Counted from the stretch's first letter, positions 8,097 through 18,237 are shown. The stretch: DNA of 64,000 nt from CALMEC01 sp963706315 (GCA_963706315.1 CAVPMA010000015.1:744001-808000); one strand, 5' to 3'. Numbers and translations are program-made. Notes: generated by a model not told the origin, from the letters alone.

Positions 8097-10914
8097 TCAA
8101 GCGACGGTGGCTGCGCTGCGCGTCGTCTCCGCACCGAGGCCTTCGTGGGCAACGAGGGCGGCGAGCTCGGTCCGCGATCGCACCCCGAGCTTGCGGTAGA
8201 TCCGCCCCAGGTGCGCCTCGATCGTCTTGGCGGACAGGAACAGGCGAGCCCCGGCCTCGCGGTTCGTCGCGCCGGAGGCGACCATCAGCGCCACCTGCAG
8301 CTCCTGCGGGGTGAGGGCATCCGATCTCGGGCCCGAGCGAGGGGCGGCGGTCTCGCCCGTGACACCCAGCTCGCCCCGTGCCGTGGCCGCCCAGTCGACC
8401 GCGCCGAGGCCGTCGAACATCTCGAGTGCGGCCCGCAGGTGCACGCGGGCATCCGCGCGCCGCCGTGCCCGGCGCAGCCGCTCGCCCAGGCAGAGCAGGG
8501 TGCGCGCCTCCTCGAACGGCGCCTCGACCTCGCGGTGCAGCCGGAGCGCCTCCTCGAACGGCCCCTCGAATGCGTCGTCGTCCGCCAGCAGCCCGCGACA
8601 GCGCGCCGCGATGGCGCGCGCGCCGATCCGCTCGGCACGCCGCGCAAGATCCTCGAAGGCGGAGAGCGCGTCCTCGGCGTCGGTCCGGCGTCCCGTGCGC
8701 ACCAGGCACTCCACCAGGTCTCCGCCGGTGAGCACGACGTTCGGCTCCTTGATGCCGCCGCGGGCGAAGGTGGTCGCGACCACCTCGAAATGCGGGGTGG
8801 CCGCATCCGGCCGCCCCCGGCCGAGCTCGAGGAGGCCGAGGGCCGGGCTCCCCCAGGTCGAGATCGGGGAGCCTTCGCCCCCCAGGCGCCGCCCGACCTC
8901 GGCGGCCTCCTCCGCCGTCGCACGGCAGTCGACCTCACGTCCGAGGCACGCCTCGATGCGCGCCTGGCAGGCGAGGGCGAGCCCGCGCGCGTGGACCTGC
9001 CCGAACGCCGACGCAAGGGAAACCGACTCCGTGGTGTCGGCGAGCGCCTCGGACCATCGGTTGCGCCGATAGCCGAGCTCCGCCCGCATCGCAAGGGCCA
9101 TGGGCAGCGTCCCCGGCCTGGGAGCGCCCGTGCGCCACGGCGTGCTCGAGCAACCGGGCGGCGTGCCCATACCGCTCGGTCCAGATGTGCAGCCACGCGA
9201 CTTGCTGCAGCAGCGCCGCGGTCTGCGCCTCGGGTGGGTCGACGACAAGCAGGTGCTCTCCGACCTCGTGCAGGCCGTCGACCGCCTCCGGCGCACGGCC
9301 GTCGGCCACGCGGGCGAAGAGCACGGCGACCGTGACCGTATCGTCGGGCCGCCCGTGCGCGCGCGCCTGGGCAAGGGCCCGCTCGGCCATGTCCACGCCC
9401 TGGGTCATGGACGCCGAGCGGATGAGCGCGGTGGCGGCCTCGGCCAGCATCCGCGCCGCGCGACCCGGGTCGAGCGCCGCGATGCGCTCAGCCTCCGCCG
9501 AGATCGAGCGGGCCGTCGCCACGGGCGTGGTCCAGGCGTCGATCTGGAACAGGAGGGCCAGGGCGTCGGCGCGCACGAGCGGGTCCGATGTCCGCTCCCG
9601 CGCCTGCCCGATGGCCTCGCGGGCGCGCTCGGTCATCCCGGCGAGGCGGGCGGCTCCGGCGCCCCGCAGGAGGCGCCGGGCCGACTCGTCGGCGCTCTCG
9701 CTGAGGGAGGCCGCCCGGTCGAACGCGCGCAGGGCAGAGCTGGGCGCTCCGCGCGCGAGGGCGTCCTCTCCCCAGCTCTCGAGGGCGGCGGCTGCATCCG
9801 CGTCGACACCGACGGCGGCTGCCGAGAGGTGCCAGGCGCGCTCTGCGGATCCGATGGGCGAGACCTCCGCGAGCGCGCGATGGGCCTGCCGCTGCTGCGC
9901 GCCTGCCGCGGTGGCGTAGATCGCGGAGCGGGTCAGCGGGTGGTCGAAGGCGACCGACCCGCCGCGCAGGTGCAAGATGCCCGCGGCCTCGGCCGCGTCG
10001 AGCGCCTCCAGCGTGAGGCCCGCTGTTGCGAGGGCCGAGCCGACGAGCGCGCACGGCGCCTCGGTTCCGGCCGCGGCCGCGGTGAGGACCGCTGCCTGCT
10101 CCGGAGCGCTCAGCGCAGCGAGGCGGCGCTCCACCCCCGCGCGAATCCGGTCGGCGACCGGCAAGGGCAGGATCACTCCCGCAAGGGCGTCACCCACGCC
10201 ACCAAGGCTGCGGGTCGCCTCGATGATCGCGAGGGGATTCCCGCCCGTGCCGACGAAGAGCGCCTCCACGTCCTCGTCGTTCAACCCGCGGCCGGCGACG
10301 CGTCGGGCGAGGTGCGCGGACTCACGCCGTCCGAGCGGCTTCACCTCGAGGCGGTCGATGCCCTCCAGGTCGCCGGGGGCCAGGTCCTCCGGCCGCGCGC
10401 AGAGCAGCATTGCGATCCCCTCGCGCCACAACCGCCGCGCGGCGAACAGGATCGCCTGGGCGGACGGCGGGTCGAGCCAGTGCAGGTCGTCGACGGCCAC
10501 GAGCAGGGGGGCGTCGGCGGCGGCTAGGCCCATGATCCCGAGCGTCGCGGCCGACACGCTGAAGCGATCGGTGCCCGCGGCGGGCGCCAGCGCGAGCGCG
10601 CCCTCCAGTGCCTGCGCCTGCGGCCGGGGCAGGCGGGGGATGAGATCGCTCACAGGCCGCACCAGCTCGAGCAGGCCGCCGAAGGCAAGCTCCGCCTCGC
10701 TCTCGATTCCCCGCACCCGCAGGACCCGCACGTCGGTCCCGCCGTTCGCCGCGAGAACCTCCGCCTCCCGCAGGAGGGTCGTCTTGCCGGTGCCCGCCGA
10801 CCCGATCAAAGCGAGCGCACCGCTCTCACCCGCCGAGGCCCGGGAGATGAGCCCGCCGATGGCCGCGACCTCGGCCCCCCTCCCGAGGGGCGCCGCCCTG
10901 GCGCCCTCGCTCAT
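8097..10914 (-). pseudogene. LuxR-family ATPase regulator (LAL type), one frameshift
   Basis: Across two frames this encodes about 938 residues, the normal size of large ATP-binding LuxR regulators. The N-terminal half (from ATG 10914) has a Walker A GSAGTGKTT at about 38-46, a VAVDDLHWLD Walker B, and TPR-like alpha repeats. The C-terminal end (stop at 8097) has a LuxR helix-turn-helix: LTPQELQVALMVASGATNRE, then AKTIEAHLGRIYRKLG. The frame changes at about 9107-9125, inside the C-rich run GTCCCCGGCCTGGG. The total length is one base more than a multiple of three, so a single indel explains it. Its start overlaps the stop of the upstream SDR gene (ATGA). Real mutation and sequencing error cannot be separated here. 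Confidence 0.8.
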
Positions 10915-11759
10915 CGCGGTCCGGTGCCCGCGGGGGCCGCGAGGTCGAACAGCCGGCGCGCTTTGGCATGCCGCTCGCCGTCACCCGCGGCGTCCGGGGC
11001 CATCGCGGCGAGGCCCGGATCGGCTAGCACGCAGCGAAAAGGCGCGCCGTCGTCCTCGACCGCCGCGACGATCGCGGCGGCGACCTCGTGCGCCTCGAGC
11101 CCGCACTCCTCGCGGATGCCGCGGAGCCTCCCGAGGACTCCGGCCCTGATCCCGGAATAGGGCGACTCCTGCTCGCCGGCCGACCCGCTGATGACCGTGG
11201 AGCTCGCGAACCCGGTCCGTACGACGCCCGCCTCGATCAGCACCGCCCGCACGCCGGCCGGGCCGAGCTCGAGCGCCAGCGCCTCGAGCACCACAGCGAG
11301 CGCCAGCTTCGACGCGCTGTACAAGCCGAAGAGCGGTACGGGAATCCGGCCGGCGAGGGTCGAGACGCCGACCACAACCCCGGAGCCGGCCCGGCGCATC
11401 GCCGGGAGGGCCGCTTGAATCACCGCCACGGCGCCGAAGAGGTTGGTCTCGAACTGGCGCCGGGCGAGGTCGAGGTCCACGTCCTCCACCGCCCCGAAGA
11501 GGGCCCAGCCGGCGTTGTTCACCACGCAGGCGAGCGAGCCACCGGCAATCTCGTGCGCCGCGCCCACCGCATCGCGAACGCTCGCGGGGTCTGTCACGTC
11601 GAGGCGCACGACATGGCGCCCGGAGGCGTCCGTGGCCTCCGCAGGGTCGCGCATCCCGGCCACCACCCGCCAGCCCGCGGCCAGGAAGGCGTCGGCGGTC
11701 GCCTTGCCGATGCCGCGCGAGGCGCCCGTGACGAGCACGGTCCGAGGTGGGGTTTTCAT
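10911..11759 (-). CDS. SDR-family NAD(P)-dependent oxidoreductase
   Basis: A 282-residue classical short-chain dehydrogenase with the cofactor loop TGASRGIG at 11-18, the NNAG motif (VVNNAGWALFG), and the catalytic YSASK. Catalytic Ser sits in the preceding GVSTLAGR strand. It would oxidise or reduce an alcohol/carbonyl with NAD(P). The C-terminal part is longer than minimal SDRs and carries an EECGLEAHEVAAAIVAAV segment typical of the actinobacterial subgroup. Its stop overlaps the start of the LuxR-type regulator, so the two form an operon. Confidence 0.85.
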   Translation of the reverse strand: MKTPPRTVLVTGASRGIGKATADAFLAAGWRVVAGMRDPAEATDASGRHVVRLDVTDPASVRDAVGAAHEIAGGSLACVVNNAGWALFGAVEDVDLDLARRQFETNLFGAVAVIQAALPAMRRAGSGVVVGVSTLAGRIPVPLFGLYSASKLALAVVLEALALELGPAGVRAVLIEAGVVRTGFASSTVISGSAGEQESPYSGIRAGVLGRLRGIREECGLEAHEVAAAIVAAVEDDGAPFRCVLADPGLAAMAPDAAGDGERHAKARRLFDLAAPAGTGPR

Positions 11760-11891
11760 CAGTTCCCGGGGGTCGCGGGGCGAGTGCCCGGAATCTACCC
11801 CAAGCCCCCGCCTCTCCCCGGGGGGCCTCGCTCACCGCAATCTCGCCGGGGAGAGGCGGCCCGGCGAGGGGCCGCCTCTCTCGGCCCGGCG

Positions 11892-13497
11892 TCACTTGAT
11901 GCGCGTCGGGTGGGCGGCCCACTCGTGCTCGCGGAGCAGGTACTTCTGCACCTTGCCGGTCGAGGTCTTGGGCAGCTCTCCGACGTGGACGGCGGCCGGG
12001 CACTTGTAGTGCGCCATGTGCTCCCGGCAGAACTCGATGATCTCCGCCTCATCGACGTCCATGCCGGACCGCGGAGTGACGAACGCCACCGGGCGCTCGC
12101 CCCAGTACTCGTCCGGTGTGGAGACCACGGCGCACTCGAGCACCGCCGGATGGCGCATCACCATCTGCTCCACCTCGATGGTGGAGATGTTCTCTCCGCC
12201 GGAGATGATGATGTCCTTCATCCGGTCGCGGAGCTCGATGGCGCCGTTCGGGTGCCAGACGGCCACGTCGCCGGAGTGGAACCAGCCGCCCCGGAAGGCG
12301 TGGGCGGTGGCCGTCGGGTCGCGGAAGTACCCACCCATCACGATGTTGCCCCGCATCACCACCTCGCCCGGCGTCTCGCCGTCCTGCGGCACGTCGTTCA
12401 TCTCCTCGTCCACCACCCGGACGAGGTCGGCGGTCACGTGGGCCTGGCCCTGGCGCGCCAGGTGACGTGCCCTCTCCTCGTCCGGAAGGTTCCCGAGCCG
12501 TGCGTCGAGGCAGCGCGTGATGGGGGCGTACGTCTCGGTCAGGCCGTAGATGTGGACCGGGCTGATGTTGAGCTCGCGCATGCGCCCGAGCAGCGTGGGC
12601 GAGGGCGGCGAGCCGCCCGTGACGACGGTCAGTTGGGACTGCACACGGTGCGCGGCGGGATCGTTGACCAGAGCGATCTGGACCGTGGGCGCGCTGTTGA
12701 AGTGGGTCACCCCCTCGTCGTCGATCAATCGCCACATCTGGGCCGGATCCACGCGGCGCAGGCAGATGATCGTCGCTCCGACGGCCACCGCCCCCCAGGC
12801 GAAGCACCAGCCGTTGCAGTGGAAGAGGGGAGCGACGAGCAGCAGTCGGGATCTGGGCGTCAGGCCGGCCTCGATCACGTTGGCGAGCGCGTTCAGGTAG
12901 GCCCCGCGGTGCGTGTAGATCACGCCCTTCGGGTCGCCGGTCGTGCCCGACGTGTAATTGATCGCGATCGCGTCCTCTCGTCGCGCGGCCCGCCGAGGGG
13001 AATCGAGGAACCGGACGCCACGAACCGCTGATAGGGGTCGTTGGGCTCCCCGCCGTCGGCGATGGGATCATCTTGACGAAGGAGGTGTCGAACGACGAGA
13101 GCAGCGTGTATCGACGTCGACGAGGACGACTTTCGGCTCGGCGTGCTCGAGCAGGTGGGCAACCTCGCCCGGGTCTCGGCGGCGGATGTTGATGCACACG
13201 AAGGAGTACGCCCGCCGCGGCAGGCGAAGTGGGCCTCGACCATCGCCGCCGTGTTCGAGCGAGCACGGCACCCGGTCCCGCGGTCGACGCCGAGTCCGCG
13301 CAGCGCGGACGTCAGGCGGGCAACGCGTCGTTCACTCGCAGGAGCTCAGGCGACGGGCGCCGTGCACGAGCGCCGCGCGTCCGCATGTACTCGGCCGCCC
13401 GGCGCAGGAAGCTCACGGGCGAGAGCTTGGGGCGCGATACGCGCCCGCCGGCTCGGTTGCTGTCTTGCGTCTGCGGTGCGATCCGTGTGGAGGTCAT
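11892..13497 (-). pseudogene. Acyl-CoA ligase (FadD/DmdB-like), several frameshifts
   Basis: The C-terminal 343 residues are clean: VIYTHRGAYLNALANV, a substrate-domain FHCNGWCFAWG, the VYGLTETYAP-type motif (HIYGLTETYAPITR), GWFHSGDVAVWHPNG, RMKDIIISGGENIS and the K-containing GKVQKYLL end. Upstream, the adenylate-forming N-terminal half is present only in pieces in different frames: LSPVSFLRRAAEYM from the ATG at 13497, LTSALRGLGVDRG near 13300, SFVCINIRR...HLLEHAEPKVVLVDVD near 13200, and ADGGEPNDPYQRFVASGS near 13030. At least four indels are needed, so the gene is dead. It would have activated a carboxylic acid with ATP and CoA. Confidence 0.85.
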
Positions 13498-13772
13498 GAC
13501 GTCTCCTTTGCGCTCGACTCAACCGTGGGGAGAGAGGTTAGGAGTCGACCGCGGGGCCGAATCGGGGATGTCCCTATGGGAAAGTGCTGCAGACCCTGCG
13601 GGGTATCCTCGGCCCCGGCGCACCGGCCGCCGATGGGACGAATGCGGCGAGACCGAACTGCCTGAGGTCACCCTCGAGCTCGAAGGGTGGTTCACATCTC
13701 CGTTGTGGCGGCTCCACCGGAGAAACGCGGGTGCCGGGCACGAATGCTCTCTAAAAAGAGGCTTTATGGCAA

Positions 13773-13824
13773 TGGGCCGTCTGGGACTCGAACCCAGGAC
13801 CTTGGGATTAGAGAGTCCCCTCCG
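13773..13824 (-). repeat. Copy of tRNA-Lys 3' end (att-like)
   Basis: About 39 bases match the 3' end of the intact tRNA-Lys at 31377 exactly, from the discriminator base through the T-arm and variable loop to the GGATTA of the anticodon region. The sequence then diverges, keeping only AGTCCCCT. The 5' half of the tRNA is absent. This is the signature left at the far end of an element integrated into the tRNA 3' end. Confidence 0.75.
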
Positions 13825-13965
13825 GGGCTTCTCTCCCTTTCGGCCGGTTCCGTGATTTCCCGGTTTGGTGACTGGGATCACACCTGTCATCGGGTGCACC
13901 GCGGCTGATGTGGTTTTCGACCCAGTGTGTTGCCGTATTTGTTGCCCACTTCGAGGGGCGATCGG
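13825..13965 (-). repeat. Integrase-tail-like repeat next to tRNA fragment
   Basis: This stretch has a second copy at 20555-20700: both contain CTTCTC/GTCTCCCTTTCGGCCGGT, then CCCGTTTGGTGACTGGGATC-type sequence, and end with two GTTGCC-containing blocks ahead of CACTTCGAGG. On the minus strand the end reads KWATNTAT and then QTGKSRNRPKGREAPEG, similar to KWATNWATP...PNGKTRDRPKGRQGPEG at the second copy. Short tails of this type occur at the ends of actinobacterial tyrosine integrases, so this may be the relic of an integrase 3' end. That reading is inference. Confidence 0.45.
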
Positions 13966-14089
13966 GGGTTGGGACCGGCCTGGGGTTCCTCGCGAGCACT
14001 CGTATTGCTGTCGGGGCGGTCTATCGTCTTGAGTAAGACCGCTGGGGTTTCGGGCGCCTGCTCACGCGCCCGTCGTGAGGAGGTCCGTG

Positions 14090-15396
14090 ATGCGCAGTTC
14101 GTTGAAGATCGTCACGTTGGCCGCGTCACTGTTATCGGCGGCGGCGGTGGGTGGTGGGTCGGCGGTGGCGCATCCTGCTGGTCCGGCATTGCTGAAGCCA
14201 ACGGACATCGCAGCGGGTCCCGACGGCAACATGTGGTTCACGGAGCGGCACCGCATCGGGCGGATCACTCCTGCGGGTGTCATCACCGAGTTCTCGGAGG
14301 ACATCTTCCTCCCCTTCGGTTCGAGTGGTATCGCGGCGGGCCCGGACGGGAACCTGTGGTTCACGGAGCCAGTTGGAGACCGCATCGGTAGGATCACTCC
14401 CGCCGGTGTCGTTGCTGAGTTCTCGAACGGCATCAGCGCCAACAGCGACTCGGAAGCGATCACGGCGGGCCCCGACGGGAACCTCTGGTTCATCGAGAAC
14501 GATGGGAACCGCATCGGGCGGATCACCCCCGCTGGTGTCATCACCGAGTTCCCCGGCCTGAGGCGCGAGAGCTTTCCTGTGGGCATCGCGGCGGGCCCCG
14601 ACGGCAATATGTGGTTCACAGAGCAACTCGCCGATCGGATCGGCCGGATGACCACGGCGGGGGTGGTCACCGAGTTCTCCAAGGGCATCAGCCCCGACAG
14701 CCAGCCGGCAGTGATCACGGCAGGCCCCGAATGGCAACGTTGGTTCACCGAGCTCACAGGGAATCGGATCGGCCGGGTGACCACGGCGGGGGTGGTCACC
14801 GAGTTCTCCAAGGGCATCAGCCCCAACAGCCGCCCGGCAGTGATCACGCAAGGCCCCGACGGGAACCTTTGGTTCACCGAGCTCTCAGGTAATCGTATTG
14901 GCCGGATCACCACGGCGGGGGTGGTCACCGAGTTCTCCAAGGGCATCAGCCCCGACAGTGGCCCCGGGCATCGGCGGCGGGGCCTGACGGGAACCTCTGG
15001 TTCACCGAGACCGACGGGAACCGTATCGGGCGGATCACCCCGGCGGGGGTGATCAGTGAGCTCCCGGCGACCGCGCAGTTCCTCCGCGTCCGTCAGATCG
15101 GGACACGGGCGGTCGCCGTGCGACTCCGCTGCCCGGTCGGTGCCGCGCTCGCGTGCAAGGGCACGGTGCGGCTCGGGAAGACCGGCAACGGCGGTGCCCG
15201 TCGGTTCGCCCCCCTGGCGGCCGGACAAAGCACAACGGTTGTGATTCCGATCTCGCCGAAGTGGGGTCGGCTGCTGGTAACAGGCAGGCGTCTGAACGTC
15301 ACCCTCTTGCTGCGGCCGGACGCGCATAGCATGGCTGGTGCGCTCGCGCGGCCGATCACTCTCGGGTCAACCTCGCGGCCCCAGATCCCCGCGTGA
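14090..15396 (+). pseudogene. Streptogramin-lyase-like (Vgb) beta-propeller, exported, one frameshift
   Basis: The ATG at 14090 follows GAGGAGG and starts a signal peptide (SSLKIVTLAASLLSAAAVGGGSAVAHP). Then come about seven propeller blades of roughly 43 residues, each with GPDGNLWFTE, GNRIGRIT and AGVVTEFSKGIS, the pattern of Vgb/virginiamycin B lyase-like proteins. One blade has decayed to GPEWQRWFTE (about 14727). The frame breaks near 14965 and continues in another frame with ASAAGPDGNLWFTETDG and a C-terminal domain of about 110 residues ending at 15396. One indel explains it. Vgb-like proteins without lyase activity are common, so function is uncertain even if the gene were intact. Confidence 0.78.
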
Positions 15397-15454
15397 CCGG
15401 CTGATCGGTTCCCGGCCCGGGGACATGGGCGCGACTCCGGCGACAGCAAGGCCG

Positions 15455-15560
15455 ATGACGAAATGGCCCCTCCCGCGCCGTCTCTCTCTTCCCGAGGGCG
15501 GGGGCATGGATCGGGGTGTCCGATGTGAGGCGGCGAGAACAGGAAAGGTGGGGGTGTTGC
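15455..15560 (+). repeat. Dispersed repeat, copy A
   Basis: A copy of the repeat family centred on CCCGAGGGCGGGGGCATGGATCGGGGTGTCCGA, ending with GTGGGGGTGTTGCCCA. It lies between the propeller gene and the ABM-like gene. No gene is seen in the 250 bases around it. Confidence 0.7.
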
Positions 15561-15646
15561 CCAGCTGAGTTGGTGTTGACGGGGTGGTCGTGGCGCGCGG
15601 TTACCCTCGCGGGGAAGGTGCGGCGGCGAGCGAAGGGGAGGGTCCG

Positions 15647-15939
15647 GTGGCTGTTGCCGTTGGCGAGATGAACTTCCGCGGCGAGCGACGTTGGCCCAGT
15701 ACGACAAGGTGATCGCGCTGATGGGGTTGACCGCGGGTGGTGCGGGTCCGCCCGGTGCAGTGTCGCATTGGGCTGCGGCGACCGGGGATGGGTTGCGGGT
15801 GGTTGATGTGTGGGAGTCGAGGGAGCAGTACGACGCCTTCGCGCGCGAGCAGATCGGCCCGTTCTCGCAGCAGGCCGGGGTCACGGGCCCGCCGGAGACC
15901 GCCTTCTACGAGGTGCACAACTACTTCACCCACGGGTAG
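15647..15939 (+). pseudogene. ABM-like dimeric alpha-beta barrel protein, probable frameshift near the start
   Basis: From a GTG at 15647 (after GGGGAGGG) the frame reads VAVAVGEMNFRGE and then shifts at about 15686-15690. It continues as LAQYDKVIALMGLTAGG...HWAAATGDGLRVVDVWESREQYDAFAREQIGP, ending EVHNYFTHG. The longer part strongly resembles the intact 93-residue protein at 28732 (same EQYDK start, DSKEQFEAF middle, FEVHN end). Such small proteins have the antibiotic-biosynthesis-monooxygenase (ABM) fold and often modify or bind small organic molecules. A TTG at 15691 would give an 82-residue product missing the first strand. It precedes a cupin gene in the same direction. Confidence 0.6.
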
Positions 15940-16062
15940 CGGCACCCCAGCCGTCCGGCAACGCCTCTGCGCCTCTGTGGCTGTGCGGACGGACGCCGGG
16001 CGCGTGGCAACTGCGAAACAACCGGCTTCCACCGCCCGATCCGTCTACAGAGGAGGCTTCAC

Positions 16063-16443
16063 ATGCCGAAGGCGTCGAAAGTGACCGCATCCGAGAGCTT
16101 CGAGGTCGAGGGCTATGAAGGACACTTCGAGCACTTCGATGGCGGCTACACCGTCGGGTTCGAGACCTACACCGCCGACGCGGATCTCGCGCCGCTGTTC
16201 ACGGGTCTATCGGACGATCGCTGCCAATGCCCGCACTGGGGTTATGTGATCAAGGGCAAGGTCACGTTCACGTTCGCCGACGGCCACGAGGAGACGTACG
16301 AGTCCGGTGACGCGTACTACGCGCCGCCGCGCCACACACCCCGCCTGTTCGACGGATCGGAGGTCGTCGAATTCCACCCAACGACCGAGCTTGCGAAGAC
16401 CATGGAAGTCGTGGGCAAGAACATCGAGGCGATGGAGACATAG
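16063..16443 (+). CDS. Cupin-domain protein
   Basis: A 126-residue protein with AGAGGAGG upstream of its ATG. The conserved double-stranded beta-helix is visible: HWGYVIKGKVTFTFADGHEETYESGDAYYAPPRHTPRLF, which corresponds to cupin motif 1 (one His, then a Gly-x-G turn) and motif 2 (Pro-x2-His). Few metal ligands are present, so an enzymatic role is uncertain. It lies 123 bases after the ABM-like gene and may have formed a unit with it. Confidence 0.8.
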   Translation: MPKASKVTASESFEVEGYEGHFEHFDGGYTVGFETYTADADLAPLFTGLSDDRCQCPHWGYVIKGKVTFTFADGHEETYESGDAYYAPPRHTPRLFDGSEVVEFHPTTELAKTMEVVGKNIEAMET

Positions 16444-16779
16444 CCCAGGAGACGGGGCGATCGAGCCCGGATCGACATCACCGCCCCAGCCTCACGGCTC
16501 CGGATGGGGCGGGCACTTCCTTATACCGAAGTGCTCGGAAGCGGCATTGGTACCCCGTCCCGCACCGTCTCCTCTCCTGAGGGAGTGGTGTTCGTCCGCG
16601 GCGGGCTTCGAGTCGTCGGGTTGGAACGGTGCCGGTGGGAGGTAGGGGGACCAGGACCCAGGGAGTCCTCCCTCTTCTGCCCCGGAGGGCGCTCAGGCTC
16701 CACCCCCGACTGGTTGGAACAAGAGCAGGGCGCTGCTCTGCCGGTACAGGCGATCCCGGCCGCTTACAATCCGGCTGGG
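16444..16779 (+). promoter_or_regulatory. Upstream region of the DUF4157 gene with partial repeat and TACAAT box
   Basis: At 16548-16590 there is a partial copy of the dispersed repeat (CCCGTCCCGCACCGTCTCCTCTCCTGAGGGAGTGG). TACAAT at 16764-16769 is a good -10 match just ten bases before the ATG at 16780, which would give a leaderless or near-leaderless transcript. No strong -35 hexamer was found at the right distance, so the promoter is tentative. Confidence 0.35.
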
Positions 16780-18237
16780 ATGGAACTGGATGAGCCCGGA
16801 CGGCAGGTTGCCCCGCCGCGGCGCGCGCCGCGCGAGCCTACCCGGCGGCCCGTGGGGCCTGTGCCCGGCGTGCTGCGGCTCGCCTCGGCCGTCGGGAACC
16901 AAGCTTTCGCCGCGCACTTGGCGCAGCAGGCGGCGCGGGCGCGGGAGGCCGCCGTCAGCTCCCCCCAACCCCATCCGGCGCTGCCGCCGAGCACGCCGGC
17001 CTGGGCGGAGGACGGCCGGATCACCCTGGGGCCGGCGTCGCTGCTGCTCTCGCCCGTGGAGCGCGCCGACATCATCCACCACGAGACGATCCACGTCCTG
17101 CAGCAGCGGTACGCGCCGGCCGACGAGAGTGGCGAGGCGCGGCGGCGTGCCGAGGCGCTCGCCCAGTGGCCGCAGGGGGATCTTCTGGCGGCCGAGGAGC
17201 TGCTGGCCCCTGCGCCGCGTCTGCTGGCAGCGCCGGTGACCGGGAAGCCGGCGAGCGGCTTCACGCGTCTTTTCGCCGGCGACGGGGAGGTGATCGGGGA
17301 GGTGAGCGTGGGTGGGGTCACGGCCCGTGACCGGCGCTCGTACGAGAAGCTCGGGATCGAGGCCCCGGTGGACCCGAAGAGTCAGTTCGGGACAGCCACG
17401 GTGTCTGACCTGCAATACCTGGCCTGCGGGGACAAGGCCTTCCCGGTCCTAGCCAAGGTCGCGGAGGGGCTGCGTAAGGTTGCGCAGCGGGTCGCCGCCG
17501 TGAACGAGTCGATCCCGAAGGGCTCAGGGTGGCGGGTGGAGCAGGTGTTCGTTGCCAACGAGGCCAGCAGGCTCCACGTCGCCGACGGCCGGCCCCTGAT
17601 CACGCTCGAGCAGGATGACTTCGACCGCGCCGCGGCCGAGTCGGCGGCGCACGAGGCCTCCCACGCCGTGTTCGAAAGCCACACCCATGCGCGACCGGAC
17701 GCCGGCCTGGCGCCGGATACGTTTTCACTGCGCCTTGCCGACTTGTTCGGGCGGCTCGGCGGCACGACGACGGTCCCGATCCCCACTGAGGCGTTTACGA
17801 AGAAACCGCCACCGCTGAAGGGAGACGGCCAGGGCCCTGAGGAGCCCGCGGGCCTGGTGATGGTCATGGACAGCTTGTGGTCCGGCGGCCCCAGCGGACG
17901 TGCGCAGGGCCATCCGTGGGAGGGCCCGGACGAGCTGTTCGCCAGTGCGAACGCGGCCTTCGTGACAGACGAAAAACTCCTCCGCCGGATCATGGCGCAT
18001 TACGCTGGGGTGGACGCCTCGGTCAAGGCGCTGGGCACCGAACTGCTGGACCTGCTCAAGGCGGCGAAGGACCCAAAGGCGGCGCGGGCGCTGAAGGCGC
18101 CAGCGACCAAGGAGTCCGACGCAGCCCGGGACGCGATCCAGAAGCGCGAGGCTTCGCCCTCGACCATCAAGGAACGCCTCGGCTCCATCCTGAACCCGGA
18201 GCTGCTCCCGCCGAAGAGGTTCACCTGTCCGAAGTGA
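16780..18237 (+). CDS. eCIS-core-like (DUF4157) protein with second metallopeptidase-like domain
   Basis: The ATG at 16780 is chosen because the open frame further upstream (to 16504) runs through repeat DNA. The 485-residue product has an N-terminal Arg/Pro-rich linker. It then has a DUF4157-type region with the motif ADIIHHETIHVLQQR (HETIH at 101-105), as in the zinc-site helix of proteins associated with extracellular contractile injection systems and polymorphic toxins. The second half contains another zinc motif, SAAHEASHAVFESH (HEASH at 291-295). About 90 residues later comes PDELFASANAAF (Glu385), which resembles the E-x-F-A-x-A third-ligand helix of anthrax lethal-factor-like peptidases. 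No signal peptide or membrane segment is seen and no eCIS structural genes lie nearby. The gene is intact amid broken neighbours. The effector/toxin role is inferred. Confidence 0.6.
   Translation: MELDEPGRQVAPPRRAPREPTRRPVGPVPGVLRLASAVGNQAFAAHLAQQAARAREAAVSSPQPHPALPPSTPAWAEDGRITLGPASLLLSPVERADIIHHETIHVLQQRYAPADESGEARRRAEALAQWPQGDLLAAEELLAPAPRLLAAPVTGKPASGFTRLFAGDGEVIGEVSVGGVTARDRRSYEKLGIEAPVDPKSQFGTATVSDLQYLACGDKAFPVLAKVAEGLRKVAQRVAAVNESIPKGSGWRVEQVFVANEASRLHVADGRPLITLEQDDFDRAAAESAAHEASHAVFESHTHARPDAGLAPDTFSLRLADLFGRLGGTTTVPIPTEAFTKKPPPLKGDGQGPEEPAGLVMVMDSLWSGGPSGRAQGHPWEGPDELFASANAAFVTDEKLLRRIMAHYAGVDASVKALGTELLDLLKAAKDPKAARALKAPATKESDAARDAIQKREASPSTIKERLGSILNPELLPPKRFTCPK

Noticed and set aside
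11088..13031. Very long (647-codon) plus-strand frame opposite the SDR and the acyl-CoA ligase pseudogene
   Set aside because: It is antisense to two recognised families, and its sequence is low-information His/Arg/Gly-rich.
16504..16779. N-terminal extension of the DUF4157 protein from 16504
   Set aside because: The extra 92 codons run through a partial dispersed repeat and non-coding sequence; the ATG at 16780 is better.
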